Shown here: piece after piece, positions 11,717 to 20,719 of the stretch
How positions within the stretch are numbered: the first letter of the stretch is position 1
Layout of the letters: every line of letters starts with the position of its first letter
Source: Nocardia aurantiaca
GTDB lineage: Bacteria > Actinomycetota > Actinomycetes > Mycobacteriales > Mycobacteriaceae
Reading direction: 5' to 3'
DNA length: 64,000 nt
NCBI RefSeq assembly: GCF_009708175.1
Contig: NZ_WMBB01000004.1
Span: forward strand, 434,001 to 498,000
The notes under the pieces: generated by a model
What the model was told of the DNA's origin: nothing
Seen by the model: only the letters and a program-made list of their open reading frames with translations
Databases searched by the model: none
Translations under genes and position numbers: made by a program

Positions 11717-12127
11717 TCAGTTGGCGACGCCGCAGCCGGAGCCGGTCGGCAGGCCGGTACCCACCTGGATGTCGACGTACGGGAAGACGTCCGCACTGTC
11801 GCGGTGGTACTGCCAGATCTGGAGCCGGTGCGGCCCCGCGGTGGCGGGCGTCCAGTGCACCTGAGCCAGCGCACCGGACGGATTGGCGTAGCCGAAGGGA
11901 ACGCCGTTGTCGTAGAAGACGACCGGCGTGACCGGGTCGTCCACATAGCCGTCGATGGCGTAGGTGCAGCCGGTGCCGTAATTGGTCGCCGAGCCGAAAC
12001 TGATGCCCGGGTCGATGCCGACCCGGGTGGCCGTGGCGCCGACGGGTGCGGCCAGTGCGGCGATGGTCGCGAGCGCGGCGCAGCCGGACGCGACGGCCGT
12101 CGTGGTCCTGATGATCGTGCCCATCAT
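11717..12127 (-). CDS. Small secreted protein of unknown function
   Basis: A 136-residue exported protein. The start ATG at 12127 is followed by a second ATG, with GAGGA about 7 nt upstream, and gives an N-terminal signal peptide (MMGTIIRTTTAV, hydrophobic core, likely cleavage after GATA near 33). The mature domain has two cysteines (near 54 and 133) that could form a disulphide. It contains a tract typical of all-beta folds (TPATAGPHRLQIWQY). No function is recognised. It converges on glpD with a 28-bp gap. Confidence 0.75.
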   Translation of the reverse strand: MMGTIIRTTTAVASGCAALATIAALAAPVGATATRVGIDPGISFGSATNYGTGCTYAIDGYVDDPVTPVVFYDNGVPFGYANPSGALAQVHWTPATAGPHRLQIWQYHRDSADVFPYVDIQVGTGLPTGSGCGVAN

Positions 12128-12332
12128 GATTCGGTCCTCATCGGTGCTGCCGGGGCCGGGTGCGCCGGCACGATGCCTCGATCCTCGCGCCCGGGTAGGG
12201 AATTCGGGCCGCATTGCCGCAAACCGGCGAGTTCCATGTCGCCGACGATGATCGGGGCGGCCGTATGCCTCGGTCATGGAACGGACCTATGCTTGGCTGC
12301 GATGTTGTGAGCGCCGGAAAAGGGAGGCGCGG

Positions 12333-13706
12333 ATGGGTCGAATTCCGACGACGGTCGGGTTGGTGCCGGGGGCGGGGCTGGTCGCCCGGTTCGGCGTCGT
12401 GGTCATCTTCCTGCATGGTGAAAGCCCGTCCACGGACCGGATTCTCGGTGCCGCGGAGACCGCCGCGGGCGCCGCGGATCCGGGGGTGGCGGTCGCGCAG
12501 CGACTGGCCGCCACGGTCTTCACCAGCAGTTCCGCGCAACCGCCCGCCTTCGGGGTGGTCGCGCCGACCGCGGGCGGCATCCTGATCCTGCTGCGCGGCG
12601 CGGTGACGGCCGCGGTGGACGGGCCGGAGGGCGCCCGCACGCTGTCCGGGGAGCGCGCCATGACCTGGGCCGACGAGATCGTGCGGGATCCGGTGCGGCG
12701 GCTCACCGTGGTCGCCGACGGCGCGGGCGGCGAGATCGCGCACACCGACCTGCGGTCCGGGGTCGTGGTGGGCGGCGGTTTCGTCCTGCACGCCCCGGTC
12801 TCGGGGCTCGCGGCTCCGCGCACCGGCGAGACCAAGCCGAAGGCCGCCCCGATTCCCGACGCGACCCGGCGCGCCCCGATACCCACGCCCTCGCATACGC
12901 GTTTCTCGGGGCCCGTTCCCGCGAAGGGCACGGAAGCCGGCCGTGGACGGCCGGTTTCCCCGGCGCCGGCGGAATCCGCCCCCGAGCCCGCGCCGCCGCG
13001 CAATGCCGCCACGACTCCCGCCCCCGGCTCACGACCCGGTGGCGGTTCCGGATCGGATCAGCCCGCGGGCGTGCTCGACGAGAGGATGCGGATCGAAACG
13101 CAGGCCGACCCCGAACCCGAAACACGGGCGACACCCGCCGAGCGCCCGTCGCCGGAGCGGCCGCACGGACTGCGGGCGGCCGGCCCGGACCTGGAGAAGC
13201 CGCCCGCCGATTCGAGCTCTCCGGCGCGGCGTGACGATCGCCCGGACCCGGAGGATCAGCCGCCGACCGCCGCCTACGTCCCGGGGCCCGACAGCTTCGA
13301 GGATCCGTCGGCCCGTGGTGCCGCTGGACCTCCTTCGCCCACCACGTCCGCGATGGCCGCCGGGGGTGGCGCGCTCACCAGCATGGAGGGCGCGGTGTAT
13401 CCGCTGGATCGCCCGTACGTGATCGGGCGGGATCCCATGATCGATGAGGCGGTGCGGCGGGCGGTGGCCTCGCCCATCGTGATCGCGCGGGATCGGCACG
13501 TGTCGCGGGTGCACGCTCGGGTGTTCGTTCAGAACGGCCTGGTGTACGTGCGGGACGCGGGAACGCCGGGCGGGACGTTCGTGGCGGCTCCCGGTGCGGC
13601 GGACTGGGTTCGGGTGGGGCAGCAACCGATGGAGTTGCAGGTGGGATGGAGCCTGCGGATCGGCGAGCGGATCCTCACCTACCGAATCTCGCAGACGTCC
13701 CCGTAG
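12333..13706 (+). CDS. FHA-domain protein with long proline-rich linker
   Basis: A 457-residue protein in three parts: an N-terminal globular region of about 155 residues with no family recognised, a proline/alanine-rich disordered linker from about 160 to 340, and a C-terminal forkhead-associated domain from about 345 to 450. The FHA core motifs are YVIGRDP, RHVSRVHARV and the loop GTPGGTF, so binding of phospho-threonine peptides is likely. The start at ATG 12333 has AGGGAGG 5 nt upstream; an earlier ATG at 12276 is less well supported. It converges with another FHA-containing gene with a 5-bp gap, so two FHA proteins meet end to end. Cytoplasmic, with no membrane segment. Confidence 0.82.
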   Translation: MGRIPTTVGLVPGAGLVARFGVVVIFLHGESPSTDRILGAAETAAGAADPGVAVAQRLAATVFTSSSAQPPAFGVVAPTAGGILILLRGAVTAAVDGPEGARTLSGERAMTWADEIVRDPVRRLTVVADGAGGEIAHTDLRSGVVVGGGFVLHAPVSGLAAPRTGETKPKAAPIPDATRRAPIPTPSHTRFSGPVPAKGTEAGRGRPVSPAPAESAPEPAPPRNAATTPAPGSRPGGGSGSDQPAGVLDERMRIETQADPEPETRATPAERPSPERPHGLRAAGPDLEKPPADSSSPARRDDRPDPEDQPPTAAYVPGPDSFEDPSARGAAGPPSPTTSAMAAGGGALTSMEGAVYPLDRPYVIGRDPMIDEAVRRAVASPIVIARDRHVSRVHARVFVQNGLVYVRDAGTPGGTFVAAPGAADWVRVGQQPMELQVGWSLRIGERILTYRISQTSP

Positions 13707-13711
13707 CGGCG

Positions 13712-16700
13712 TTATTGCAGTGCCGACCAGTCTCCCCGCTGTAGGGCATCGCGGGCGACCGGCGGAATCTCCTTCCGCGCGTGCACGGCCTGCTGGGCGG
13801 CGGCCACATCGGACGGGTGATGGCCCAGCACGATCGCGCCGACGGCACGACCGCGGGAGATCACGAGGCGGCGGTAGGACCGCCGGGGTGAATCGTCGAC
13901 CACGATCACCTCGTCGTGCTGCCCCGGCTCGACCTGCCCGATGGCGAACAACTCCAGCCCGACGCCCTTGAGGATGGTCGCGGGCGTCTCGGCCGTGAGC
14001 ACCTGATCGCCGCCGAGGGCATTCACCGCGGCGGCCTGCGCCTGTTCCGCGGCGATGGGCCACAGGCCGAGCACACGGTCCCGATGTTCGGCCGCGTCTC
14101 CGGCCGCGTACACGTGCGGAGCGGCCGTGCGCATGCGGTCGTCCACGAGAATGCCCCGCCGGACCGGGATTCCGGCGCGAGCGGCAAGCTCGGTATTGGG
14201 GCGGATGCCGGTGGCGGTGAGGAATACCTCGCACGGCAGGACGGTGCCGTCCTTCAGGACCACGGACCGGACCGGATCGGAGTCCCGGCCGGGCCCGTGC
14301 GGGCCGCCGGGTTCGACGGCTCTGGAATCGGCTGTCAGCGCGGCGGTCTCGGCCCGATGCCGAACCTCGATCCCCGCCCGGGTGAAGTGGTCCGCGACGA
14401 TGGCCGACGCGCGCGGATCGAGCTGCTTGCCGAGCAGCCGCTGTCCGCGTTCCAGCACGGTGACGCGTAATCCCAACTGGTGCAGGGCATATGCGGCCTC
14501 GAGGCCGAGCAGGCCGCCGCCCGCGACCACGGCGCGGGTGCACGACCGTTGCTGGGCGTAGGCGCGGATGTTCATGGCGTCCCCCGCCTCGCGGAGCACG
14601 AAGCTGCCCGGCCGGTGCAGTCCGGCGATCTCGGGAAGCGCGGCGGAGGCGCCCGTCGCGAGGATGAGCCGGTCGTAGGGCAACACCTCACCGGTGCCGA
14701 GGTGGACGCGCTGGGCACGCGGATCCAGGTGCGCGGCGAGGGTATTGAGCCACGGCGTGATGCGGTGGTCCTCGTACCACTGCTCGGGCAGCAGGTGCAG
14801 GCCCTGCATGGCGGAGCGGCCCGGGATCAGGCGGGAGATGCCCATGCGGTTGTAGAAGTCGTGGGATTCCCGGCCGACCAGGTGGATTTCGCAGTCGGGG
14901 TGGCCGCGGCGCAGGAAGTCGGCGGCGGTGACGCCCGCGATGCCGGTGCCGATGACGACCAGACTCATCAGCGAGCGATCGAAAGACGCTGGGCGATCAC
15001 CGTTTCCGCGCCCGGGCTGTGGGGTGAGCGATACCCGCACGCCGCCGCCGTTCACGCGAGCGCAGCAGGCCATGCGGGTGTTGTCGGCGAAACCCAGCCG
15101 CCGCAGGGTGTTCCGCTCGTCGGCGGTGGGTTCGCAGAGCTGCCCGGCACCCGCCAGGATCGCCACCGGGTCCGCCCCGCAGACGCCCATCCGGCATCCG
15201 GCCTCGAGCGGCAGATTCGCTTTCTCGGCGAGATCGAGCAGACTCACGCCCGGTTCGGCCGCCACGGCCTGGCCCTCGAAATCCACCGTAGCGGCCGGAG
15301 ATGCGGATTTTTCGACGTCGGCCCGCGGACGCGGGAAGGGCAGCAGGACCGGTTCGGCGCGCGTGCCCGTGGTGAGCGCGTACTGGAGTTCGCTGACCCG
15401 GGTGCGGGCCAGGAACAGCAGGGTGGCCGCCAGCACGACGAGGCTGATCGGCCAGCGCAACCAGGCCACCCCGTCGATCGCGGTGACGGTGGTGAACGAG
15501 CCGAGCAGCACCGGACCCGCGAACCAGTAGAAGCCGTTGAGGGCCACGGCCGCGTACACCGCCGACAGCATGGCCGTGCTCACTCCGGTCAGCGCCTCGA
15601 CCACGAAATAGACGCCGACGGCGACCAGCAGCGCCAGCCCGAGCGTCAGATACCGTTGCGGCACCGACACTCCCGGATATCCGGCCAGCGCCAGGAATCC
15701 GAGCACGAATCCGGGCAGCGCGGCGGCGAACAGCTTGCGCGGCGCACTCCAGCCGCGGTCCGGATCGGCCATATCGGCCTGGTAGGCGGCGCGCGGTTTG
15801 AAGTCGAAGCAGTTCTTGGCGCAGCCCACGCACGGGTCGCAGTGATTGTTGGCGACGGTGACGAACGGCGTCTGACCGTAGGCGCGCTGCAAGGGGAACA
15901 GCGGGCAGATGCTGCTGCACCAGCCGCTCTTGCCCTTGAACGCGACACCGCCGGCGAAGGCGGCCAGCAGCACCACGGAAAGCACTGCGCCGGTGGCGAT
16001 TCCGCTGCGGTCCAGTCCGGCGATCCGCGATCCGGCGATCCCGAAGAACAGCGCGACCGCGATGAGATAGCCCCGCTGCTGCCACCACACCGGCGGAGTG
16101 AGCGCACGGGTGAACCGGAAGAGCCGAGGCAGCTGATTGGTGGCGGCGAGTGGACAGGTATTGCGCCACAGACCCGGTGCGATCAGGAACAATCCGGGCA
16201 GCAGCGGCACGACGATCTTGAAGAACACGAACAACCCGCCAGCGGGCCGCACGAACAGGGCGACGATGAGCGCCAGGTAGGCGGCGATGCTCACGAAGCG
16301 CGCCGCCCGCCAGAGCGGCAGCGGTATCCGGCCCGGCAGTTCGGTGAAGGCGGGGAACGGGTTTCGCTCCCCGGTGGGATCGATGCCGAGCACCCGGTTG
16401 GCGAGGGCCACCCAGATCGGGGGTGTCGGTTCACTGCCGGGTGGGCGGGGTATCCGGCCCGAGGGCCCGAGCACGGTTTCCGAGGAATCGTGCTCGCCCG
16501 GTTCGATGGTCGGCGCGTGCAGCACCAGGATCTCGCTGCGACCCAGGCGCACCACGTCGCCGGTGACCAGTTCACGCCGCCCGGTCAGTGCCACGCCGTT
16601 GACGGTGGTGCCGTTGCGGCTGCCCAGATCCACCACGGACAGGGCGGTTGGGGTCGGCACCAACCGCAGGTGCTGCCGGGAGACCCCGCCGTCGGCCAGG

Positions 16701-16804
16701 ACCTCATGGCTGCCGTCGCGGCCGAAGACGAGGGGCCCGTCCAGCATCCGCCGCCGCGCGGGCCGTCCCCACTCCCGGATTTCGATGACCGGCCGCCCCG
16801 CCAT
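13712..16804 (-). CDS. FHA / membrane polyferredoxin / 2Fe-2S ferredoxin / FAD-NAD(P) oxidoreductase fusion
   Basis: A 1030-residue four-part protein. From the preferred ATG at 16804 (GAGG 9 nt upstream; another ATG lies at 16819): an FHA domain at about 5-100 (VFGRDG, SRQHLRL, GSRNGT); about eight hydrophobic segments at 165-470 of NosR/polyferredoxin character, with a CX3CP motif (CSSICPLFP, near 296-304) and a 4Fe-4S set CX2CX2CX3C near 322-332; a plant-type 2Fe-2S region at about 505-595; and a pyridine-nucleotide-disulphide oxidoreductase at about 613-1025 with GTGIAGV, GGGLLGLEAA and VYAAGDAA motifs, like NirB or rubredoxin-reductase modules. In the 2Fe-2S loop CRMGVCGAD the usual third cysteine is Asp. 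It is divergent from the FdhF-like gene and probably moves electrons between NAD(P)H and a membrane partner. The partner is unknown. Confidence 0.85.
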   Translation of the reverse strand: MAGRPVIEIREWGRPARRRMLDGPLVFGRDGSHEVLADGGVSRQHLRLVPTPTALSVVDLGSRNGTTVNGVALTGRRELVTGDVVRLGRSEILVLHAPTIEPGEHDSSETVLGPSGRIPRPPGSEPTPPIWVALANRVLGIDPTGERNPFPAFTELPGRIPLPLWRAARFVSIAAYLALIVALFVRPAGGLFVFFKIVVPLLPGLFLIAPGLWRNTCPLAATNQLPRLFRFTRALTPPVWWQQRGYLIAVALFFGIAGSRIAGLDRSGIATGAVLSVVLLAAFAGGVAFKGKSGWCSSICPLFPLQRAYGQTPFVTVANNHCDPCVGCAKNCFDFKPRAAYQADMADPDRGWSAPRKLFAAALPGFVLGFLALAGYPGVSVPQRYLTLGLALLVAVGVYFVVEALTGVSTAMLSAVYAAVALNGFYWFAGPVLLGSFTTVTAIDGVAWLRWPISLVVLAATLLFLARTRVSELQYALTTGTRAEPVLLPFPRPRADVEKSASPAATVDFEGQAVAAEPGVSLLDLAEKANLPLEAGCRMGVCGADPVAILAGAGQLCEPTADERNTLRRLGFADNTRMACCARVNGGGVRVSLTPQPGRGNGDRPASFDRSLMSLVVIGTGIAGVTAADFLRRGHPDCEIHLVGRESHDFYNRMGISRLIPGRSAMQGLHLLPEQWYEDHRITPWLNTLAAHLDPRAQRVHLGTGEVLPYDRLILATGASAALPEIAGLHRPGSFVLREAGDAMNIRAYAQQRSCTRAVVAGGGLLGLEAAYALHQLGLRVTVLERGQRLLGKQLDPRASAIVADHFTRAGIEVRHRAETAALTADSRAVEPGGPHGPGRDSDPVRSVVLKDGTVLPCEVFLTATGIRPNTELAARAGIPVRRGILVDDRMRTAAPHVYAAGDAAEHRDRVLGLWPIAAEQAQAAAVNALGGDQVLTAETPATILKGVGLELFAIGQVEPGQHDEVIVVDDSPRRSYRRLVISRGRAVGAIVLGHHPSDVAAAQQAVHARKEIPPVARDALQRGDWSALQ

Positions 16805-17061
16805 GCTTCCCCACCTCATTCCCCGCCGCGGACGTCGATCTCGCCGCGCTCATGCGTATATCGCCTGGATCCGGTCCCACCATTACCATCGCGCGTCCGG
16901 CGGGGTGCTTGCCCCGCATCCGAGAGATGGTCAGGCGCGCTCCCGCAGCAGGGGCACCCGCACACAGCGGCAGAGCTCGCCGACCCGTCGGCGTGCCCCG
17001 CGACCTACGATGCGAAGACCGACGGGAACGCGCCACCGCGCCGGAGAGGACAATCGGGACC

Positions 17062-19365
17062 ATGCATCGTGCCGCGCCCAAGACCGATATCGACGAGTCC
17101 GCGCTGACGGTCAGCGCGCCGAAGACCGAGGCCGCGGGCGTCAAGGCGGTCACCGTCGCGCTGGAGCGCGCGGTCGAGGAGATGGGCGTGGTGCGCACCG
17201 CGCGCACGCTGGCCCGGGTGAATCAGCGGCACGGCTTCGACTGTCCGGGCTGCGCCTGGCCGGAACCAACCGGTCGGCGTCGAGCGGCGGAATTCTGCGA
17301 GAACGGGGCCAAGGCCGTCGCCGAGGAGGCGACCCTGCGCATGGTCACTCCCGAATTCTTCGCCGAGCACTCCGTCGAGGACCTGGCCGGCAGGTCCGGC
17401 TACTGGCTCGGCCAGCAGGGCCGCCTCACCCACCCCATGGTCCTGCGTGAGGGCGACACCCATTACTCCCCCCTCGGCTGGGACGAGGCCTACCGCCTCA
17501 TCGCCGACGCCTTGCGCGGCTTGGACTCCCCCGACGAGGCCGTCTTCTACACCTCCGGTCGCACCGCCAACGAGACCGCCTTCCTCTACCAACTGCTGGT
17601 CCGCAGCTTCGGCACCAATAACCTGCCCGACTGCTCCAATATGTGCCACGAGTCCTCGGGCACCGCGCTCACCGGCTCGATCGGCATCGGCAAGGGCTCG
17701 GTGACCATCGACGACTTCGCCAGGGCCGACCTCATCATCGTGGCCGGGCAGAACCCGGGCACCAACCATCCGCGCATGCTGTCGGCGCTGGGTGAGGCGA
17801 AGGCACACGGGGCCACGGTGATCGCGGTCAACCCGCTGCCGGAGACCGGGCTCATCGGCTTCAAGGACCCGCAGACGGTCGAGGGGCTCACCGGCGGTAT
17901 CACCATCGCCGACGATTTCCTCCAGATCCGCCTCGGCGGCGATATGGCGCTGTTCCAGGGCCTGGCCAGGCTGCTGTTCGAGGCGGAGGACCGCGCACCC
18001 GGCACCGTCGTGGACCGCGCCTTCGTCGACGCCCACACCGCGAGTTTCGCCGAATACGAAAAGCACATGCGCGCCGTCGATCTCGGCGTCGTCGAGCAGG
18101 CCACCGGGCTCACCCGCGAAGATCTGGACCGCACCGCGAAGCTGCTCGCCGAATCCAAGGCCACCATCATCTGCTGGGCCATGGGCCTGACCCAGCAGGT
18201 GCACGGCGTGGCCACCATCGAGGAGGCCACCAACCTGCTGTTGCTGCGCGGCATGATCGGCAAGCCCGGCGCGGGTGTGTGTCCGGTGCGCGGCCACTCC
18301 AATGTGCAGGGCGACCGCACCATGGGCATCTGGGAGAAGATGCCCGATGCCTTCCTCGACGCCCTGGACCGCGAGTTCGGCATCACCAGCCCGCGCGAAC
18401 ACGGCTGGGACACCGTCGATTCGATTCGCGCCATGCGCGACGGCCGCGGCAAGGTGTTCTTCGGCATGGGCGGCAACTTCGTCTCCGCCACCCCCGACAC
18501 CGAAGTCACCGAGGCCGCGCTGCGCAACTGCGCACTCACCGTGCAGGTGTCCACCAAACTCAACCGCAGCCATGTGGTGCACGGGCGCACCGCGCTCATC
18601 CTGCCTACCCTGGGCCGCACCGACGAAGACCTGCAGGACGGTGTGCGCCAACAGGTTTCGGTCGAGGACTCGATGTCCATGGTGCACCTGTCCACGGGCC
18701 GGCTGAACCCGGTCAGCGATCAGCTGCGCAGCGAAGTCGCCATCGTGTGCGAACTGGCCGAAGAATTGTTCGGGCCCGGTCACCCGGTAACGTGGAGCGA
18801 CTTCCGCCGCGACTACGACAAGATCCGCGACGCCATCGCCCACGTCGTGCCCGGCTGCACCGATTACAACCAGAAAGTCCGCGGCCGCAACGGTTTCCAG
18901 CTCCCGCATCCGCCGCGCGACGCCCGCGAATTCCGGACCACCACCGGCAAGGCCAACTTCGCCGTCAACGACCTGCACTGGCTGCCGGTCCCCGAGGGCC
19001 GGCTCATTCTCCAGACCCTGCGCAGCCACGATCAGTACAACACCACGATCTACGGCCTCGACGACCGCTACCGCGGCATCCACAACGGGCGGCGGGTGGT
19101 GCTGATCAATCCGGCGGACATCACCGCCCTCGGGTTCGCCGAGGACGACCTCGTCGATGTCATCTCGGAGTTCGAGGACGGCACCGAACGCAGCGTCACC
19201 GGATTCCGTCTGGTCGGCTACCCCACGCCGCGCGGCAATGCCGCCGCCTACTATCCCGAGACCAACCCTTTGATCCCGCTGGACCATGTCGCCCGGCGCT
19301 CCAATACGCCCGTCTCCAAGGCGGTCACCATCCGCCTCGAGCGCCACACCCACGTCACCGCATGA
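17062..19365 (+). CDS. FdhF/YdeP family molybdopterin oxidoreductase
   Basis: A 767-residue molybdenum enzyme with a bis-MGD cofactor, related to the alpha subunit of formate dehydrogenase H and to E. coli YdeP. The N-terminal cluster region has CPGC at 61-64 and C79 instead of the full four-cysteine 4Fe-4S set of classical formate dehydrogenases. The motif SNMCHESSG places a candidate Mo ligand at C195. The preferred start is ATG 17062, with GGAGAGGA about 11 nt upstream. It overlaps fdhD by four bases (ATGA). No signal peptide is seen, so it is cytoplasmic. Its true substrate is unknown; formate should not be assumed. From memory, M. tuberculosis has the same pair (Rv2900c-Rv2899c). Confidence 0.9.
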   Translation: MHRAAPKTDIDESALTVSAPKTEAAGVKAVTVALERAVEEMGVVRTARTLARVNQRHGFDCPGCAWPEPTGRRRAAEFCENGAKAVAEEATLRMVTPEFFAEHSVEDLAGRSGYWLGQQGRLTHPMVLREGDTHYSPLGWDEAYRLIADALRGLDSPDEAVFYTSGRTANETAFLYQLLVRSFGTNNLPDCSNMCHESSGTALTGSIGIGKGSVTIDDFARADLIIVAGQNPGTNHPRMLSALGEAKAHGATVIAVNPLPETGLIGFKDPQTVEGLTGGITIADDFLQIRLGGDMALFQGLARLLFEAEDRAPGTVVDRAFVDAHTASFAEYEKHMRAVDLGVVEQATGLTREDLDRTAKLLAESKATIICWAMGLTQQVHGVATIEEATNLLLLRGMIGKPGAGVCPVRGHSNVQGDRTMGIWEKMPDAFLDALDREFGITSPREHGWDTVDSIRAMRDGRGKVFFGMGGNFVSATPDTEVTEAALRNCALTVQVSTKLNRSHVVHGRTALILPTLGRTDEDLQDGVRQQVSVEDSMSMVHLSTGRLNPVSDQLRSEVAIVCELAEELFGPGHPVTWSDFRRDYDKIRDAIAHVVPGCTDYNQKVRGRNGFQLPHPPRDAREFRTTTGKANFAVNDLHWLPVPEGRLILQTLRSHDQYNTTIYGLDDRYRGIHNGRRVVLINPADITALGFAEDDLVDVISEFEDGTERSVTGFRLVGYPTPRGNAAAYYPETNPLIPLDHVARRSNTPVSKAVTIRLERHTHVTA

Positions 19366-20174
19366 GCCGAGTCACCGCCCGCCGCCGCACCCTGCGTATC
19401 TCCCCCACCGGCGCCATCACCCGGCCCGACACCCTGGCCGTGGAGGAACCGCTCGAAATCCGCACGGGCGGACAGGCGCTGACCGTCACCATGCGCACAC
19501 CCGGCGCGGATATCGACCTCATCCACGGCTTCCTCTACGCCGAGGGCATCATCGACACGGCCGAGGACATCGTCAGCGCCCGCTACTGCGCCGGCACCGA
19601 CGAGAACGGGCAGAACACCTACAACGTGCTCGACGTCCAACTCCGGACCGCGGTCCCGGTGCGGCCCAGGCCCTTTCTCACCAACAGCTCCTGCGGGCTG
19701 TGCGGCAAGACCGCCCTCGACGAGGTCCGAACCCGCATCCGCCACGACATTCCGGCCGCTACGCCCCGCATCGATGTGGACACCCTGGCCAAGCTGCCCG
19801 CCGAACTCCGTTCTCGCCAGCAGGTTTTCGACGCCACCGGCGGCCTGCATGCCGCGGGCCTGTTCACCGCGGCCGGCGAGGTGCTGGCGGTCCGCGAGGA
19901 CATCGGGCGGCACAATGCGGTCGACAAGCTGATCGGCTGGGCGATCCGTGAAAACCGGCTCCCCGCCCACGATCTCGTCCTCATGGTCAGCGGCCGGGCC
20001 TCCTTCGAACTGGTCCAGAAGGCCGTCATGGCGGGCATTCCGCTGCTGGGCGCGGTCTCGGCCCCCAGCTCGCTGGCCGTGGATCTGGCCGCGGACTCCG
20101 GCCTCACCCTGGTCGGTTTCCTGCGAGGCGAGACCATGAACGTCTACACCGGCGAGGAGCGCCTCGCGCTGTGA
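19362..20174 (+). CDS. fdhD: Sulfurtransferase FdhD for molybdoenzyme maturation
   Basis: A 270-residue protein that carries sulfur from a cysteine desulfurase to the Mo-bis-MGD cofactor, which is needed for formate-dehydrogenase-type enzymes. The reactive CGLC motif is at C111 and C114 (NSSCGLCGK), and the conserved REDIGRHNAVDK and VSGRASFELVQK blocks follow. The start ATG overlaps the stop of the molybdoenzyme gene, so expression is coupled and the partner enzyme is almost certainly the FdhF/YdeP protein. The assignment is firm. Confidence 0.95.
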   Translation: MSRVTARRRTLRISPTGAITRPDTLAVEEPLEIRTGGQALTVTMRTPGADIDLIHGFLYAEGIIDTAEDIVSARYCAGTDENGQNTYNVLDVQLRTAVPVRPRPFLTNSSCGLCGKTALDEVRTRIRHDIPAATPRIDVDTLAKLPAELRSRQQVFDATGGLHAAGLFTAAGEVLAVREDIGRHNAVDKLIGWAIRENRLPAHDLVLMVSGRASFELVQKAVMAGIPLLGAVSAPSSLAVDLAADSGLTLVGFLRGETMNVYTGEERLAL

Positions 20175-20241
20175 CCAGCGCGCGTTCCATAGGGTGAGGC
20201 AGCGGGGTTCTTTTGCGCGCTCCGGCTGTTAGGCTCCGCAT

Positions 20242-20255
20242 TAGAACACGTTTCA
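20242..20255. promoter_or_regulatory. Predicted KstR operator
   Basis: TAGAACACGTTTCA matches the KstR consensus TNNAACNNGTTNNA at every fixed position. It lies 19 bp upstream of the ketosteroid-isomerase start, where repressor binding would block transcription. KstR controls cholesterol/steroid catabolism genes in Mycobacterium and Rhodococcus. Confidence 0.7.
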
Positions 20256-20273
20256 ATTCGATGGGAGTCTTCC

Positions 20274-20645
20274 ATGGCAGCGCAGCCCCGGGATGTGGTC
20301 GAGCAGTATGTGAAGTTGGTGGCCACCGGGCCCACGTCGGCAATCGTGGACCTGTACGCCGAGGACGCGGTGGTGGAGGATCCGATCGGGACGCCAGAGC
20401 GCCGCGGCCACGAGGCCATCGGAGAGCTCTACAAGGCGCTCGAGAATCTCGAGCGCGAGACCGAACTGCACACCGTGAAGGTGGCGGGCAACCAGGTCGC
20501 CGCGTCCTTCACCCTCGTCACCGTGTCCAACGGGCACCGGATGACCCTCTCGCCCATCGACGTCATGGAGCTGAACGACGAGGGCAAGATCACCAGCATG
20601 CGGGCCTACTGGGGTCCGGATGATCTGAAAATGGAGCAGATCTAA
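20274..20645 (+). CDS. Delta5-3-ketosteroid isomerase (SnoaL/NTF2 fold)
   Basis: Moves the double bond of 5-ene-3-ketosteroids to the conjugated 4-ene position. The protein is 123 residues, matching the Pseudomonas enzyme in size and sequence pattern. All three catalytic positions appear: Tyr12 in QYV, Asp36 in VEDPIG and Asp96 in SPIDVMEL, corresponding to Tyr14, Asp38 and Asp99 in the classical enzyme. A GGGAG ribosome site precedes ATG 20274. The predicted KstR operator just upstream ties it to steroid catabolism although no other steroid gene is nearby. This is a well-supported call for so small a protein. Confidence 0.85.
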   Translation: MAAQPRDVVEQYVKLVATGPTSAIVDLYAEDAVVEDPIGTPERRGHEAIGELYKALENLERETELHTVKVAGNQVAASFTLVTVSNGHRMTLSPIDVMELNDEGKITSMRAYWGPDDLKMEQI

Positions 20646-20719
20646 GCCGCGGGGCTTGTCCCCTCCCGCTTCCCGAATTACGGTTTCAGCACAGTGATTC
20701 GGCGAGGGCGGGAGGGCCT

